This document shows positions 6,920-13,285 of a DNA stretch of 13,627 nucleotides, piece after piece. The stretch's first letter is position 1. Every line of letters begins with the position of its first letter. The notes beneath the pieces were generated by a model. The model worked only from the letters and a program-made list of their open reading frames with translations, did no database searches and was not told where the DNA came from. Both the position numbers and the translations under genes were made by a program. Origin of the DNA: CANHVK01 sp044232905 (lineage in GTDB: Bacteria > Bacteroidota > Bacteroidia > Flavobacteriales_D > Crocinitomicaceae); NCBI GenBank assembly GCA_044232905.1, contig JBIIKZ010000061.1:1-13627 (forward strand), in the 5' to 3' direction.

Positions 6920-8310
6920 ACGACGCACAACATATACAAGAAGAGTTAGAGGAAGAGAGAAAAATTTCTTCAGTTATACACATTGTTTTGTTTTGTGTAG
7001 TAATAAGTCTGTTTGGGATTCTATTTTTTATCTTGCCACAACAGGAAATAAGTGATGCTGAAAAACGTACACTTACACCTTTCCCAACATTGACAAAAGA
7101 ATCTCTATTGTCTGGTGACTATATGGATAGCTTGGATTTATATACAGCCGACCATTTTCCTTACAGGTCAACCTTTATTTCTGTTTCTGATCAATTAAAA
7201 TTAGTACGAGGTTTTCACAGTAAAGAAGAATCATTTTATAACGATGTGCAAGCAGTTGATGAGTTACCCGCTAAAGCAGGTACTTCTCCTAAAGACATTC
7301 TAGGATCGGAAGAGGCACTTAAAAATTGTAAAGGTTTATTAGTTGCTAATAATCGTGCTTTTCAAATATTTAGTAACGAAGAACCGATGAATAATGCGTT
7401 CTCGGAAATGATTAATTTATATGCAAAAAAACTAAAAGGGGTTCGTATTTTTTCCGGAGTTGTTCCTACAGCAAGTGATTTCTTTTTACCAGCTAAATAC
7501 GAAGAATATATTGGAAATGAATTGGAGAATATTGCTGCATCGTACAAATTATTTAATAAACATATTATCCCTATTGAAATTCATCAAGAATTAGGACAAC
7601 ATAAAAAAGAATACATTTACTATAAAACGGATCACCATTGGACAGATTTAGGTGCTTATTATGGGTATAAAGCATTCTGTAAAGCTGCAAAAATGAAACC
7701 TATCGAATTGTTTGAAATGAAAACAAAACAAATCAAAGGAGATTTTTTAGGTACTCATTTCTTGAAAACGAAAGACCAACGCCTAGAAAGTAATCCAGAT
7801 TTCATTAAATATTGGATTCCTCCAGTTGAAAATTATGCGGTCAAATTTGATGGGGAAGAAGAGGAAGAAATAAAAGTTTTTAAAACATCCGATATTGCTA
7901 AAAATAAATATTTAGTCTTTTTGGGGGGTGATGAGCCTTTGATTCATTTAAGGTCAACAAAATGTGAGAATGGGAAAACAATTTTATTAATAAAAAATTC
8001 CTATGGAAATCCTTTCGCAGCCTTTTTAACTGCGAATTATGAAAATGTCTTAGTGGTAGATTATCGTTACACGGAAACAAGTATCGAAGATTTGGTAAAA
8101 GAATATGCGGTAAATGATATTATTATCCTTAATGGTATCTATTCTTCCAATACTCCAAACCACATTGAACGATTACGTGATATCATTGAATTAAAAGATG
8201 GAGTTAAAAACACCTTCAAAAAGAAAAAAAGAAAGAAAAAAGAAGATGATTCTACAATTCCATCGGATTCCTTGCAGTTGGATGTAGATACAACTTCTGT
8301 TATTGATTAA
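6916..8310 (+). CDS. Membrane-anchored DHHW/AlgJ-like SGNH-type protein, putative O-acetyltransfer partner
   Basis: The product is 464 residues from TTG at 6916. An in-frame TAG sits at 6910-6912, so only ATT 6913 or TTG 6916 can include the N-terminus, and the next Met is past the membrane segment at residue 70. One transmembrane helix (about 19-40) anchors the domain in the periplasm. Residues about 45-85 carry the AlgJ/DHHW-type opening (EKRTL, then FP, then GDYMDS, then DHFPYRS). The core has TDHHWTDLG (D239, H240, H241, W242) and LLIKNSYGNPF, where S362 is the likely nucleophile, giving an Asp-His-Ser arrangement as in AlgJ/AlgX and the DHHW family. The tail is polybasic (FKKKKRKKK) and then acidic. 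Coupled to the MBOAT gene, it probably transfers the acyl group to the polymer, as PatB or AlgJ do. That role is inferred from family and order. Confidence 0.87.
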   Translation: MNDAQHIQEELEEERKISSVIHIVLFCVVISLFGILFFILPQQEISDAEKRTLTPFPTLTKESLLSGDYMDSLDLYTADHFPYRSTFISVSDQLKLVRGFHSKEESFYNDVQAVDELPAKAGTSPKDILGSEEALKNCKGLLVANNRAFQIFSNEEPMNNAFSEMINLYAKKLKGVRIFSGVVPTASDFFLPAKYEEYIGNELENIAASYKLFNKHIIPIEIHQELGQHKKEYIYYKTDHHWTDLGAYYGYKAFCKAAKMKPIELFEMKTKQIKGDFLGTHFLKTKDQRLESNPDFIKYWIPPVENYAVKFDGEEEEEIKVFKTSDIAKNKYLVFLGGDEPLIHLRSTKCENGKTILLIKNSYGNPFAAFLTANYENVLVVDYRYTETSIEDLVKEYAVNDIIILNGIYSSNTPNHIERLRDIIELKDGVKNTFKKKKRKKKEDDSTIPSDSLQLDVDTTSVID

Positions 8311-8319
8311 GAAAATTTT

Positions 8320-10308
8320 ATGCGAAATCTGATTATATTTTTTTACACATTAATTCTTGGAGGGGCATTATCTGCTAAAGCACAGGAAATAATTGAGGTT
8401 GACTCCTTAAAATTTCCTTGGTACGCACCTTCCATAAATTATGTTCAATTTTACCATAAATCTGCCATAAAGCATTTTCAGGAATCTTTGAGTCAAGTCA
8501 ATAAAACAAAGATTTCTATCCTGCACATGGGCGATTCTCATATTCAATCGGAAATTCCAACGGGTGTAGCACGACAATTATTACAACAAAAATATGGAGA
8601 TGGTGGACGTGGTTTAGTATTTCCTTATTCAGCAGCAAAAACTTATTCTTCAATCCATTATTCATCCAAGCACGAAGGTAATTGGCAGTATGCTAAAACA
8701 TTAAAAGTACCACCTGCTATACCTTTAGGGATCATGGGAATGAGTGTTAAAACAGAAGATTCTACAGCTTCTCTTACGTATACATTTAATACTAAGTTTC
8801 CCTCGAATTATAAAACACTAAAGATTTATTGTAATATCGATTCGTTGAGTTATGATATTAATGTAGAAACAGATGGTATAGTTTATCCTGTAGAAATAGA
8901 TGCAGTTAGATTACCAAATAATTTACCATATGTATTAGTGAATGTACAATCATTAAGTAATGTAATAACGTTGAAATGCGTTAAAACAGCAAGGTCGCAG
9001 AAAGAATTTTTATTCTATGGTTTAGAAATTACGAGCAATGATGATAAAGGGATAGTGTATCATTCTGCAGGTGTTGGAGGATCACGTTTTAAAGGATTAT
9101 TACATATCGAAAAATTCAATAGCCATTTAAAAACAATCAATCCAGATTTAGTAATTCTAGATTTGGGTACGAATGACTTTTTATACGATGATTCTATTAA
9201 AAGTAATTTACGCGCTGAAATTGTTGAAATAATAACAAATGTAAGAATTGCAACCCCATTAGCTTCTGTATTATTGTGTACTACACAGGACCTCTATTAC
9301 AAGCAAAAAAACATAGAATCGTGCGAAAAATTTTCTACGATGCTTCAAAGTGTTGCTAAAGAGTTAGATTGTGCTTTATGGGATTGGTTTTGGATAAGTG
9401 GCGGCCCTAAAGTTTTAAAAAACTGGCAGGCTGAAGGTTTGGCGCGAACAGATTTGATTCATCTTACGAATTCTGGATATAAGGTTAAAGGTAAATTATT
9501 ATACGATGGGATAGAAAACACGATGGATTACATTAAAAAATTTCCATCCAAAGATAGTTTAGTTATCAATATTGAGAAGTTAAAAGAACGTAAAACAAAA
9601 GAGTTTTACCTACAAGAAATTGCACGAAAAGATTCCGTAAATTTAATTGCAAAAGTAGATACAACTAAAATTCAATCTACGTGGGTTTTAGAAGATAAAA
9701 TAGTCGATGTTCCTTTAAAACAGGTGGATGTTCAGCCAGTAAAAGATACGGTTAGAAAACTTCATACACCAAATCCATTGCTGACGTTGGCGAAAATAGA
9801 TACCTTAAAATTGAATGTCCCGGTTATAAGTGGAATGCTAGGAGATTCATTAGTTTCCAAAGAAGCATTACTAGATAGTTTGAATACGGTCGCTGTTGTC
9901 GCTGAACAAAAACGCATGGAAGCGAGACGAACGCACACAGCAACGCCTATTAGCAACAAAATAACGATGTTGTTCAAAGAAGAAATCCTACAGGTGCTTC
10001 AAACTAGTCTACCGGTGAAAACAAATGTTAAAAACGCGAACAAAGAATATACTATTTCTCAAAAAACATTAAAAGAAACGATCGGAATTCCTATGAAAGA
10101 TACTATTGCTGTTCTTTTACCGAAACCGAAGTTAGTGAAGAAAATTCCACCAAGACCAAAATATACCTACTACAAAGTGCGAAGTGGAGATAATCTTTCG
10201 GTGATTGCTAATCGCCAAGGATGTACTGTTGATCAATTAAAAACGTGGAATCGCTTGCGAGGAACAACGTTAGATATTGGTCAGACCTTGATGATAATGA
10301 AGAAATAA
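8320..10308 (+). CDS. Secreted SGNH/GDSL esterase with inserted beta-rich region and C-terminal LysM
   Basis: The product is 662 residues with a signal peptide (MRNLIIFFYTLILGGALSAKAQ). SGNH blocks are complete: HMGDSH with S73, GVGGSRF with G253/G254, LDLGTND with N285, and DLIH with D378 and H381. Between blocks I and II about 110 residues (roughly 138-240) are beta-strand-like (TLKIYCNI, YDINVETDG, YVLVNVQ), consistent with a CBM-like inserted domain. That arrangement is known from Ape1 peptidoglycan O-acetylesterases, whose triad is, as I recall, similarly spaced. Residues about 400-610 are a polar low-complexity linker. Residues 617-662 are one LysM domain (YYKVRSGDNLSVIA to LDIGQTLMIMKK), which binds N-acetylglucosamine-containing chains, chiefly peptidoglycan. 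It lies 9 bp after the DHHW gene in the same operon. Likely activity: removing or transferring O-acetyl on peptidoglycan. A general esterase acting at the wall is possible. Confidence 0.88.
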   Translation: MRNLIIFFYTLILGGALSAKAQEIIEVDSLKFPWYAPSINYVQFYHKSAIKHFQESLSQVNKTKISILHMGDSHIQSEIPTGVARQLLQQKYGDGGRGLVFPYSAAKTYSSIHYSSKHEGNWQYAKTLKVPPAIPLGIMGMSVKTEDSTASLTYTFNTKFPSNYKTLKIYCNIDSLSYDINVETDGIVYPVEIDAVRLPNNLPYVLVNVQSLSNVITLKCVKTARSQKEFLFYGLEITSNDDKGIVYHSAGVGGSRFKGLLHIEKFNSHLKTINPDLVILDLGTNDFLYDDSIKSNLRAEIVEIITNVRIATPLASVLLCTTQDLYYKQKNIESCEKFSTMLQSVAKELDCALWDWFWISGGPKVLKNWQAEGLARTDLIHLTNSGYKVKGKLLYDGIENTMDYIKKFPSKDSLVINIEKLKERKTKEFYLQEIARKDSVNLIAKVDTTKIQSTWVLEDKIVDVPLKQVDVQPVKDTVRKLHTPNPLLTLAKIDTLKLNVPVISGMLGDSLVSKEALLDSLNTVAVVAEQKRMEARRTHTATPISNKITMLFKEEILQVLQTSLPVKTNVKNANKEYTISQKTLKETIGIPMKDTIAVLLPKPKLVKKIPPRPKYTYYKVRSGDNLSVIANRQGCTVDQLKTWNRLRGTTLDIGQTLMIMKK

Positions 10309-10335
10309 TTTTTAACCCATCTCAATCAACAGCAT

Positions 10336-10980
10336 CTATATTTCTTTTAATTGTTTTCCAATCCAAAAGTGCCCCAAATATACTAAAGGAGTCATTCCTA
10401 CGGCAATTACTAATTTTGCAATATATCCTGTAATTCCCATAGTGAAATATTGCGCTAATGTAATTTTACCAGGTAAATAAAACGCAATCCCTAATACGAT
10501 AAAGGAATCAATTAGTTGAGAAATCACAGTCGATCCTGTTGCACGTAGCCAAATGTGTTTGTCCCCTGTTTGTTTTTTAAATTGAGAAAATAAATACATA
10601 TCCAATAATTGCGAAACGATAAAAGCAATAATACTACCTACAATAATCCACATACTCTGACCAAAAACTGCAGTAAATTGTTCGTCTTTCACAGGAGAAA
10701 ATTCGACAGCTGGAATTTTCATGCCAAAAAACAAGAGGATAAAAGCATAGCAAATAAGACCAGCAGTAAGAAAAGTTAATCTACGTACCCCTTTTGGACC
10801 AAAATACTCGTTAATAAGATCCGTTGTTACAAAAACAATTGGCCAAGGAAGGATTCCTAAACTCAATGTAAATCCATATATTTGAATAAGTTTACCTCCT
10901 ATAAGTTCTGCAGTAATTGCATTGGTAATAAAAATACCTGCAAGTAGTAAATAGATGAAATTTCGTTTGTTAGGCAACAT
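10336..10980 (-). CDS. yhhQ: Queuosine precursor transporter, YhhQ/VUT family
   Basis: The product is 214 residues with six predicted membrane helices (about 8-26, 38-56, 68-88, 106-130, 149-169, 177-201). Family signatures are WPIVFVTTDLINEYFG (46-61), with the conserved Asp and Glu, and LRATGSTVISQLIDSF (145-160), with conserved Arg and Asp. This family (PF02592) imports preQ0 or preQ1 for making the queuosine tRNA modification. The start is ATG 10980, and a near-consensus promoter lies 18 bp upstream. It converges on the SGNH-LysM gene with 27 bp between stop codons and stands alone. No preQ1 riboswitch is visible in its short leader. The family call is firm; whether this protein carries preQ0, preQ1 or queuine cannot be read from sequence. 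Confidence 0.9.
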   Translation of the reverse strand: MLPNKRNFIYLLLAGIFITNAITAELIGGKLIQIYGFTLSLGILPWPIVFVTTDLINEYFGPKGVRRLTFLTAGLICYAFILLFFGMKIPAVEFSPVKDEQFTAVFGQSMWIIVGSIIAFIVSQLLDMYLFSQFKKQTGDKHIWLRATGSTVISQLIDSFIVLGIAFYLPGKITLAQYFTMGITGYIAKLVIAVGMTPLVYLGHFWIGKQLKEI

Positions 10981-10998
10981 GAATCTTAATTTTAAAAC

Positions 10999-11006
10999 TA
11001 AAGATA
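10999..11006 (-). promoter_or_regulatory. Near-consensus -7 element for the queuosine transporter
   Basis: The minus strand reads TATCTTTA, one mismatch to TAnnTTTG, 18 bp before the ATG. It is divergent from the ribosomal operon promoter about 90 bp away. Confidence 0.4.
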
Positions 11007-11091
11007 GAGATGTTTTAGTAGTATTTACATGTGTGCCATTGATTTTTAAACATTTCCTTCTTGAAAAAACTATTTTCTAATATAATTTTTA

Positions 11092-11099
11092 TATCTTTG
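11092..11099 (+). promoter_or_regulatory. -7 promoter element of the rpsF-rpsR-rplI operon
   Basis: TATCTTTG followed by CA is an exact TAnnTTTG match, in the form often seen in front of strongly expressed Bacteroidota genes. It ends 33 bp before the rpsF ATG, which predicts a short A/T-rich leader. A TTG at 11061 lies farther upstream than usual for a -33 element. Confidence 0.75.
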
Positions 11100-11132
11100 C
11101 AAACTATTATTAATAACGTAAAATATACATTT

Positions 11133-11489
11133 ATGAATTCTTACGAAACTGTTTTCATCCTAACTCCCGTTTTGTCTGATGATCAGGCAAAGGAAGCAGT
11201 GCAAAAATTCGAAAGTGAAATCGCTAATTTAGGCGGTAAACTTAAGCACAGCGAAAAATGGGGCTTGAAAAAATTAGCTTACCCAATCCAGAAAAAAACA
11301 ACAGGATTTTATTTCTTGTTAGAGTTTGAAGGACCAGGAGCTTTAATCAATGATCTTGAAGTTGCATTTAAACGTGATGAGCGTGTAATGCGTTTCTTAA
11401 CTGTTAAGATGGATGTAAATCATTTAGCTTACGCAGAAAAAAGAAGAGCTAAAATGGGTCAAGCAAAAGCAACTAACGTAGAGGCTTAA
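11133..11489 (+). CDS. rpsF: 30S ribosomal protein bS6
   Basis: The product is 118 residues, normal for bS6. It begins MNSYETVFILTP, the typical first strand of the ferredoxin-like fold, and contains WGLKKLAYPIQKK, TGFYFLLEFE and a FKRDERVMRFLTVKMD segment, all bS6 hallmarks. An in-frame TTG at 11061 would add 24 residues, but it lies upstream of the -7 element, so ATG 11133 is the start. bS6 binds bS18 and 16S rRNA on the 30S platform. It is first in the operon, 28 bp before rpsR. There is no Shine-Dalgarno sequence; the leader is A/T-rich. Confidence 0.97.
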   Translation: MNSYETVFILTPVLSDDQAKEAVQKFESEIANLGGKLKHSEKWGLKKLAYPIQKKTTGFYFLLEFEGPGALINDLEVAFKRDERVMRFLTVKMDVNHLAYAEKRRAKMGQAKATNVEA

Positions 11490-11517
11490 TTTTATTAACA
11501 CTTAAAAAACGAAGAAA

Positions 11518-11781
11518 ATGTCACAAAACGATATTCGCTATTTAACGCCGATTAACATCGACATTAAAAAACAAAAATACTGTCGCTTTAAGAAAAGTGG
11601 TATTAAGTTCATCGATCACAAAGATCCTGCTTTCTTATTGAAATTGGTGAATGAGCAAGGTAAAATTTTACCAAGACGTATCACTGGTACTTCTGCAAAA
11701 TACCAATCACGAGTTAACAAAGCAATCAAAAGAGCTCGTCACATAGCTATCCTACCTTACGTAGCAGATATGCTTAAATAA
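11518..11781 (+). CDS. rpsR: 30S ribosomal protein bS18
   Basis: The product is 87 residues. It contains KKQKYCRFKKSGI, FIDHKDPAFL and the signature ILPRRITGTSAKYQ followed by AIKRARHIAILPYV. bS18 pairs with bS6 on the 30S platform. Its ATG follows an A-rich leader (ACTTAAAAAACGAAG, then AAA) without a Shine-Dalgarno sequence. It lies between rpsF and rplI with short spacers, as usual in Bacteroidota, where ssb is not part of this operon. Confidence 0.98.
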   Translation: MSQNDIRYLTPINIDIKKQKYCRFKKSGIKFIDHKDPAFLLKLVNEQGKILPRRITGTSAKYQSRVNKAIKRARHIAILPYVADMLK

Positions 11782-11813
11782 GAACTTTTTACAAAACTTA
11801 AACGAACAGTAAA

Positions 11814-12260
11814 ATGGAAATTATCTTAAAGAAAAACGTAGATAAATTAGGATACAAAGACGAAACTGTAACTGTGAAAAACGGATACGGACGTAACTTT
11901 TTGATTCCTCAAGGATATGCAATTTTAGCAACTCCTTCTAATAAAAAATCACACGCTGAAACATTGAAACAACGTGCGCACAAAGAAACTAAAATTCTTG
12001 CGGAAGCGGAAGCTATGGCTGCTAAATTAGTAGATGTTTCTATCAAAATCGCAACTAAAGTTGGTGAGAATGGTAAAATCTTTGGTTCTGTAAATACAGT
12101 ACAAATTGCTGAAGCTTTGCGTGCTCAAGGATTTGATATTGATAGAAAATCAATTAAGATCAAAGAAGAACAAATTAAAGAGATCGGTACTTACGAAGCA
12201 GAAGCTAACCTACACAAAGGTGTAAGACCAACATTCAAATTTGAAGTTGTAGGAGAATAA
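11814..12260 (+). CDS. rplI: 50S ribosomal protein bL9
   Basis: The product is 148 residues, the usual length. The N-terminal domain shows MEIILKKNVDKLG and NGYGRNFLIPQGYA, the bL9 signature. A long connecting helix (about 41-76) leads to the C-terminal domain with GKIFGSVNTVQIAEAL. bL9 sits at the base of the L1 stalk. It is the last gene of the operon, 32 bp after rpsR, followed 20 bp later by a strong terminator. The leader shares ACTTAAA and CGAA with the rpsR leader. Confidence 0.98.
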   Translation: MEIILKKNVDKLGYKDETVTVKNGYGRNFLIPQGYAILATPSNKKSHAETLKQRAHKETKILAEAEAMAAKLVDVSIKIATKVGENGKIFGSVNTVQIAEALRAQGFDIDRKSIKIKEEQIKEIGTYEAEANLHKGVRPTFKFEVVGE

Positions 12261-12280
12261 TTTTTCTTCACTAAAAATAC

Positions 12281-12310
12281 AAAGGCTATCCATTTGGGTA
12301 GCCTTTTTTT
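12281..12310 (+). terminator. Rho-independent terminator of the ribosomal operon
   Basis: AAAGGCTA (12281-12288) pairs with TAGCCTTT (12300-12307). Inner TCC/GGG pairs, one of them a wobble, extend the stem to 11 bp around an ATTT loop. The T-run continues to 12310. Confidence 0.93.
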
Positions 12311-12334
12311 GTCCGTTTGCGTGAAGTCGAAGAC

Positions 12335-12369
12335 AAAAAAAAGACCTTAAAATAAATTTAAGGTCTTTT
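12335..12369 (-). terminator. Terminator of the minus-strand small gene
   Basis: AAAAGACCTTAAA (12339-12351) and its perfect complement (12357-12369) form a 13-bp stem with a 5-base loop. On the minus strand it ends in eight T, which fits the end of the small gene whose stop lies 24 bp away. The plus strand has only four T, so it would work less well that way. It sits back to back with the ribosomal terminator. Confidence 0.88.
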
Positions 12370-12392
12370 GTAATGTCTAACAGTCTTAAATG

Positions 12393-12587
12393 TTATTCAT
12401 GTATCCATTTGTCGTTTCTCATTTCCCCGAGAATTGTGACATTTTTACTTTTACTATAGTCTTCAGCTGCAATTAGCATCTGTTCTCTAGTGTCTCTTCG
12501 TATACGAATACCTCCAGACCCCGAGTTTTTAACTTCTATATAAAATCCATCTTTCAATCGCGCTGGTTTTGTAGGCGGACGTCCCAT
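12393..12587 (-). CDS. Small hypothetical protein, 64 residues
   Basis: From ATG 12587 the product begins MGRPPTKPARLKDGFYIEV and continues with a glycine-rich turn (KNSGSGGIRIRRDTREQ), a helical segment (MLIAAEDYSKSK) and a short end (VTILGEMRNDKWIHE). A TTG at 12623 would add 12 residues (MEQVYLQLKFES), but that is too near the candidate promoter to leave a leader, so I prefer the ATG. No signal or membrane segment is present. The protein is basic at the N-terminus and could bind nucleic acid, but nothing proves that. Its own terminator and codon use support a real gene. It resembles small conserved Bacteroidota proteins of unknown function; I do not recognise a named family. Confidence 0.7.
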   Translation of the reverse strand: MGRPPTKPARLKDGFYIEVKNSGSGGIRIRRDTREQMLIAAEDYSKSKNVTILGEMRNDKWIHE

Positions 12588-12627
12588 ACTTTCAAATTTA
12601 AGTTGTAAATATACTTGTTCCAATGAA

Positions 12628-12635
12628 CGAAACTA
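12628..12635 (-). promoter_or_regulatory. Candidate -7 element for the small gene
   Basis: The minus strand reads TAGTTTCG, one mismatch to TAnnTTTG, 40 bp before ATG 12587. Transcription from the upstream aroE operon is an alternative. Confidence 0.3.
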
Positions 12636-12640
12636 ATATA

Positions 12641-12703
12641 CAACATTTAAACGATAAATCGAAAAAGTTCGGCGGTTATTAACAGGTATTAACTTAAATG
12701 TTG
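12641..12703. repeat. Separated inverted repeat between the AlbA_2-like and small genes
   Basis: CAACATTTAA (12641-12650) is perfectly inverted as TTAAATGTTG (12694-12703), with 43 bp between the arms. The right arm overlaps the stop codon of the AlbA_2-like gene. Between them, TATTAACAGGTATTAAC forms a short direct repeat of TATTAAC. The function is unknown and chance is possible in such AT-rich sequence. Confidence 0.4.
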
Positions 12704-13285
12704 ATAAGTAATATGATTGTCCGTGAAAATCATTTTTATTTTTTTGTTGAAAAGTAACCAAGATACGGTTACATCGATAACTGACTTTGAGAGTCTTGTA
12801 CGTGTATAAAGTTGGGATAATGTGCTATTATTGATGTTTTTATATACGATTTCCTCCTCTTCGAGGCTTGAAGGGCAAGAAGGTGTTAGTTCGCGTTCGT
12901 AACTCCATAATTTCACTATTATTTTATTTGCTACACAAATAGTTGCGTCAATTCGGTAGTAATATGCAAATGTTTGATCAGAGCTTAAAGCAGCAATCTT
13001 TATTTTTTTTTCAACAGAGAGAACCAAAATAAGTTTGTTGTCTATTTTAATCACTTCTGAAGTGTATTCAATAGGATTACTACAAAAGTTAGCTATAACA
13101 ATTGGAATATTTTCTAGTTCGTCTTTTGGGTAAATCCCAATTATTTTTCCCTTTTCATTGACTCCGATAAGTAATTTTCCTCCAGATGAATTAATAAGAG
13201 AAGTGATTTTTTGCGCGAATGAAACTTCTTCAAAAGAACTAATTATTCTGTCTTGCTGATAGTTTACAGTTAAATCGAAGTCCAT
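12689..13285 (-). CDS. AlbA_2/Schlafen-like putative nucleic-acid-binding protein with C-terminal winged-helix-like region
   Basis: The product is 198 residues from ATG 13285; TTG 13294 would add three. Residues about 20-60 match the core of the AlbA_2 domain: SFAQKITSLINSSGG, then KLLIGVNEKGKIIGI, then a DELENI-like helix. The usual opening block with a Glu-Phe-Lys-type motif is not evident (the N-terminus reads MDFDLTVNYQQD), so nuclease-type residues may be missing. Residues about 80-130 are beta-rich (KLILVLSV, AYYYRIDATICVANKIIV). Residues about 150-185 (TLSQLYTRTRLSKSVIDVT, then SWLLFNKKI) resemble a winged helix-turn-helix. DNA or RNA binding, perhaps regulatory, is inferred. It overlaps the aroE 3' end by 16 bp, so translation is probably coupled. 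Confidence 0.75.
   Translation of the reverse strand: MDFDLTVNYQQDRIISSFEEVSFAQKITSLINSSGGKLLIGVNEKGKIIGIYPKDELENIPIVIANFCSNPIEYTSEVIKIDNKLILVLSVEKKIKIAALSSDQTFAYYYRIDATICVANKIIVKLWSYERELTPSCPSSLEEEEIVYKNINNSTLSQLYTRTRLSKSVIDVTVSWLLFNKKIKMIFTDNHITYQHLS

Noticed and set aside
6840..7055. 71-codon frame across the MBOAT/DHHW junction
   Set aside because: It is an out-of-frame shadow overlapping the end of one clear gene and the start of the next.
8218..8246. Possible programmed -1 frameshift at AAAAAAG heptamers in the purine run
   Set aside because: Neither heptamer is in the X XXY YYZ register of the DHHW frame, and only about 20 codons of that gene remain downstream.
10300..10346. AAGAAATA / TATTTCTT inverted repeat as a terminator between convergent genes
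   Set aside because: Eight A/T-rich pairs around a 31-base loop are too weak, and Lys/Glu codons at gene ends create such matches by chance.
10981..11060. preQ1 riboswitch upstream of the queuosine transporter
   Set aside because: The short leader is AT-rich with no stem-loop plus A-rich tail of the preQ1 type.
11100..11132. S6:S18-binding autoregulatory leader before rpsF
   Set aside because: Only about 30 bases of A/T-rich leader exist, with no hairpin or CCG loop.
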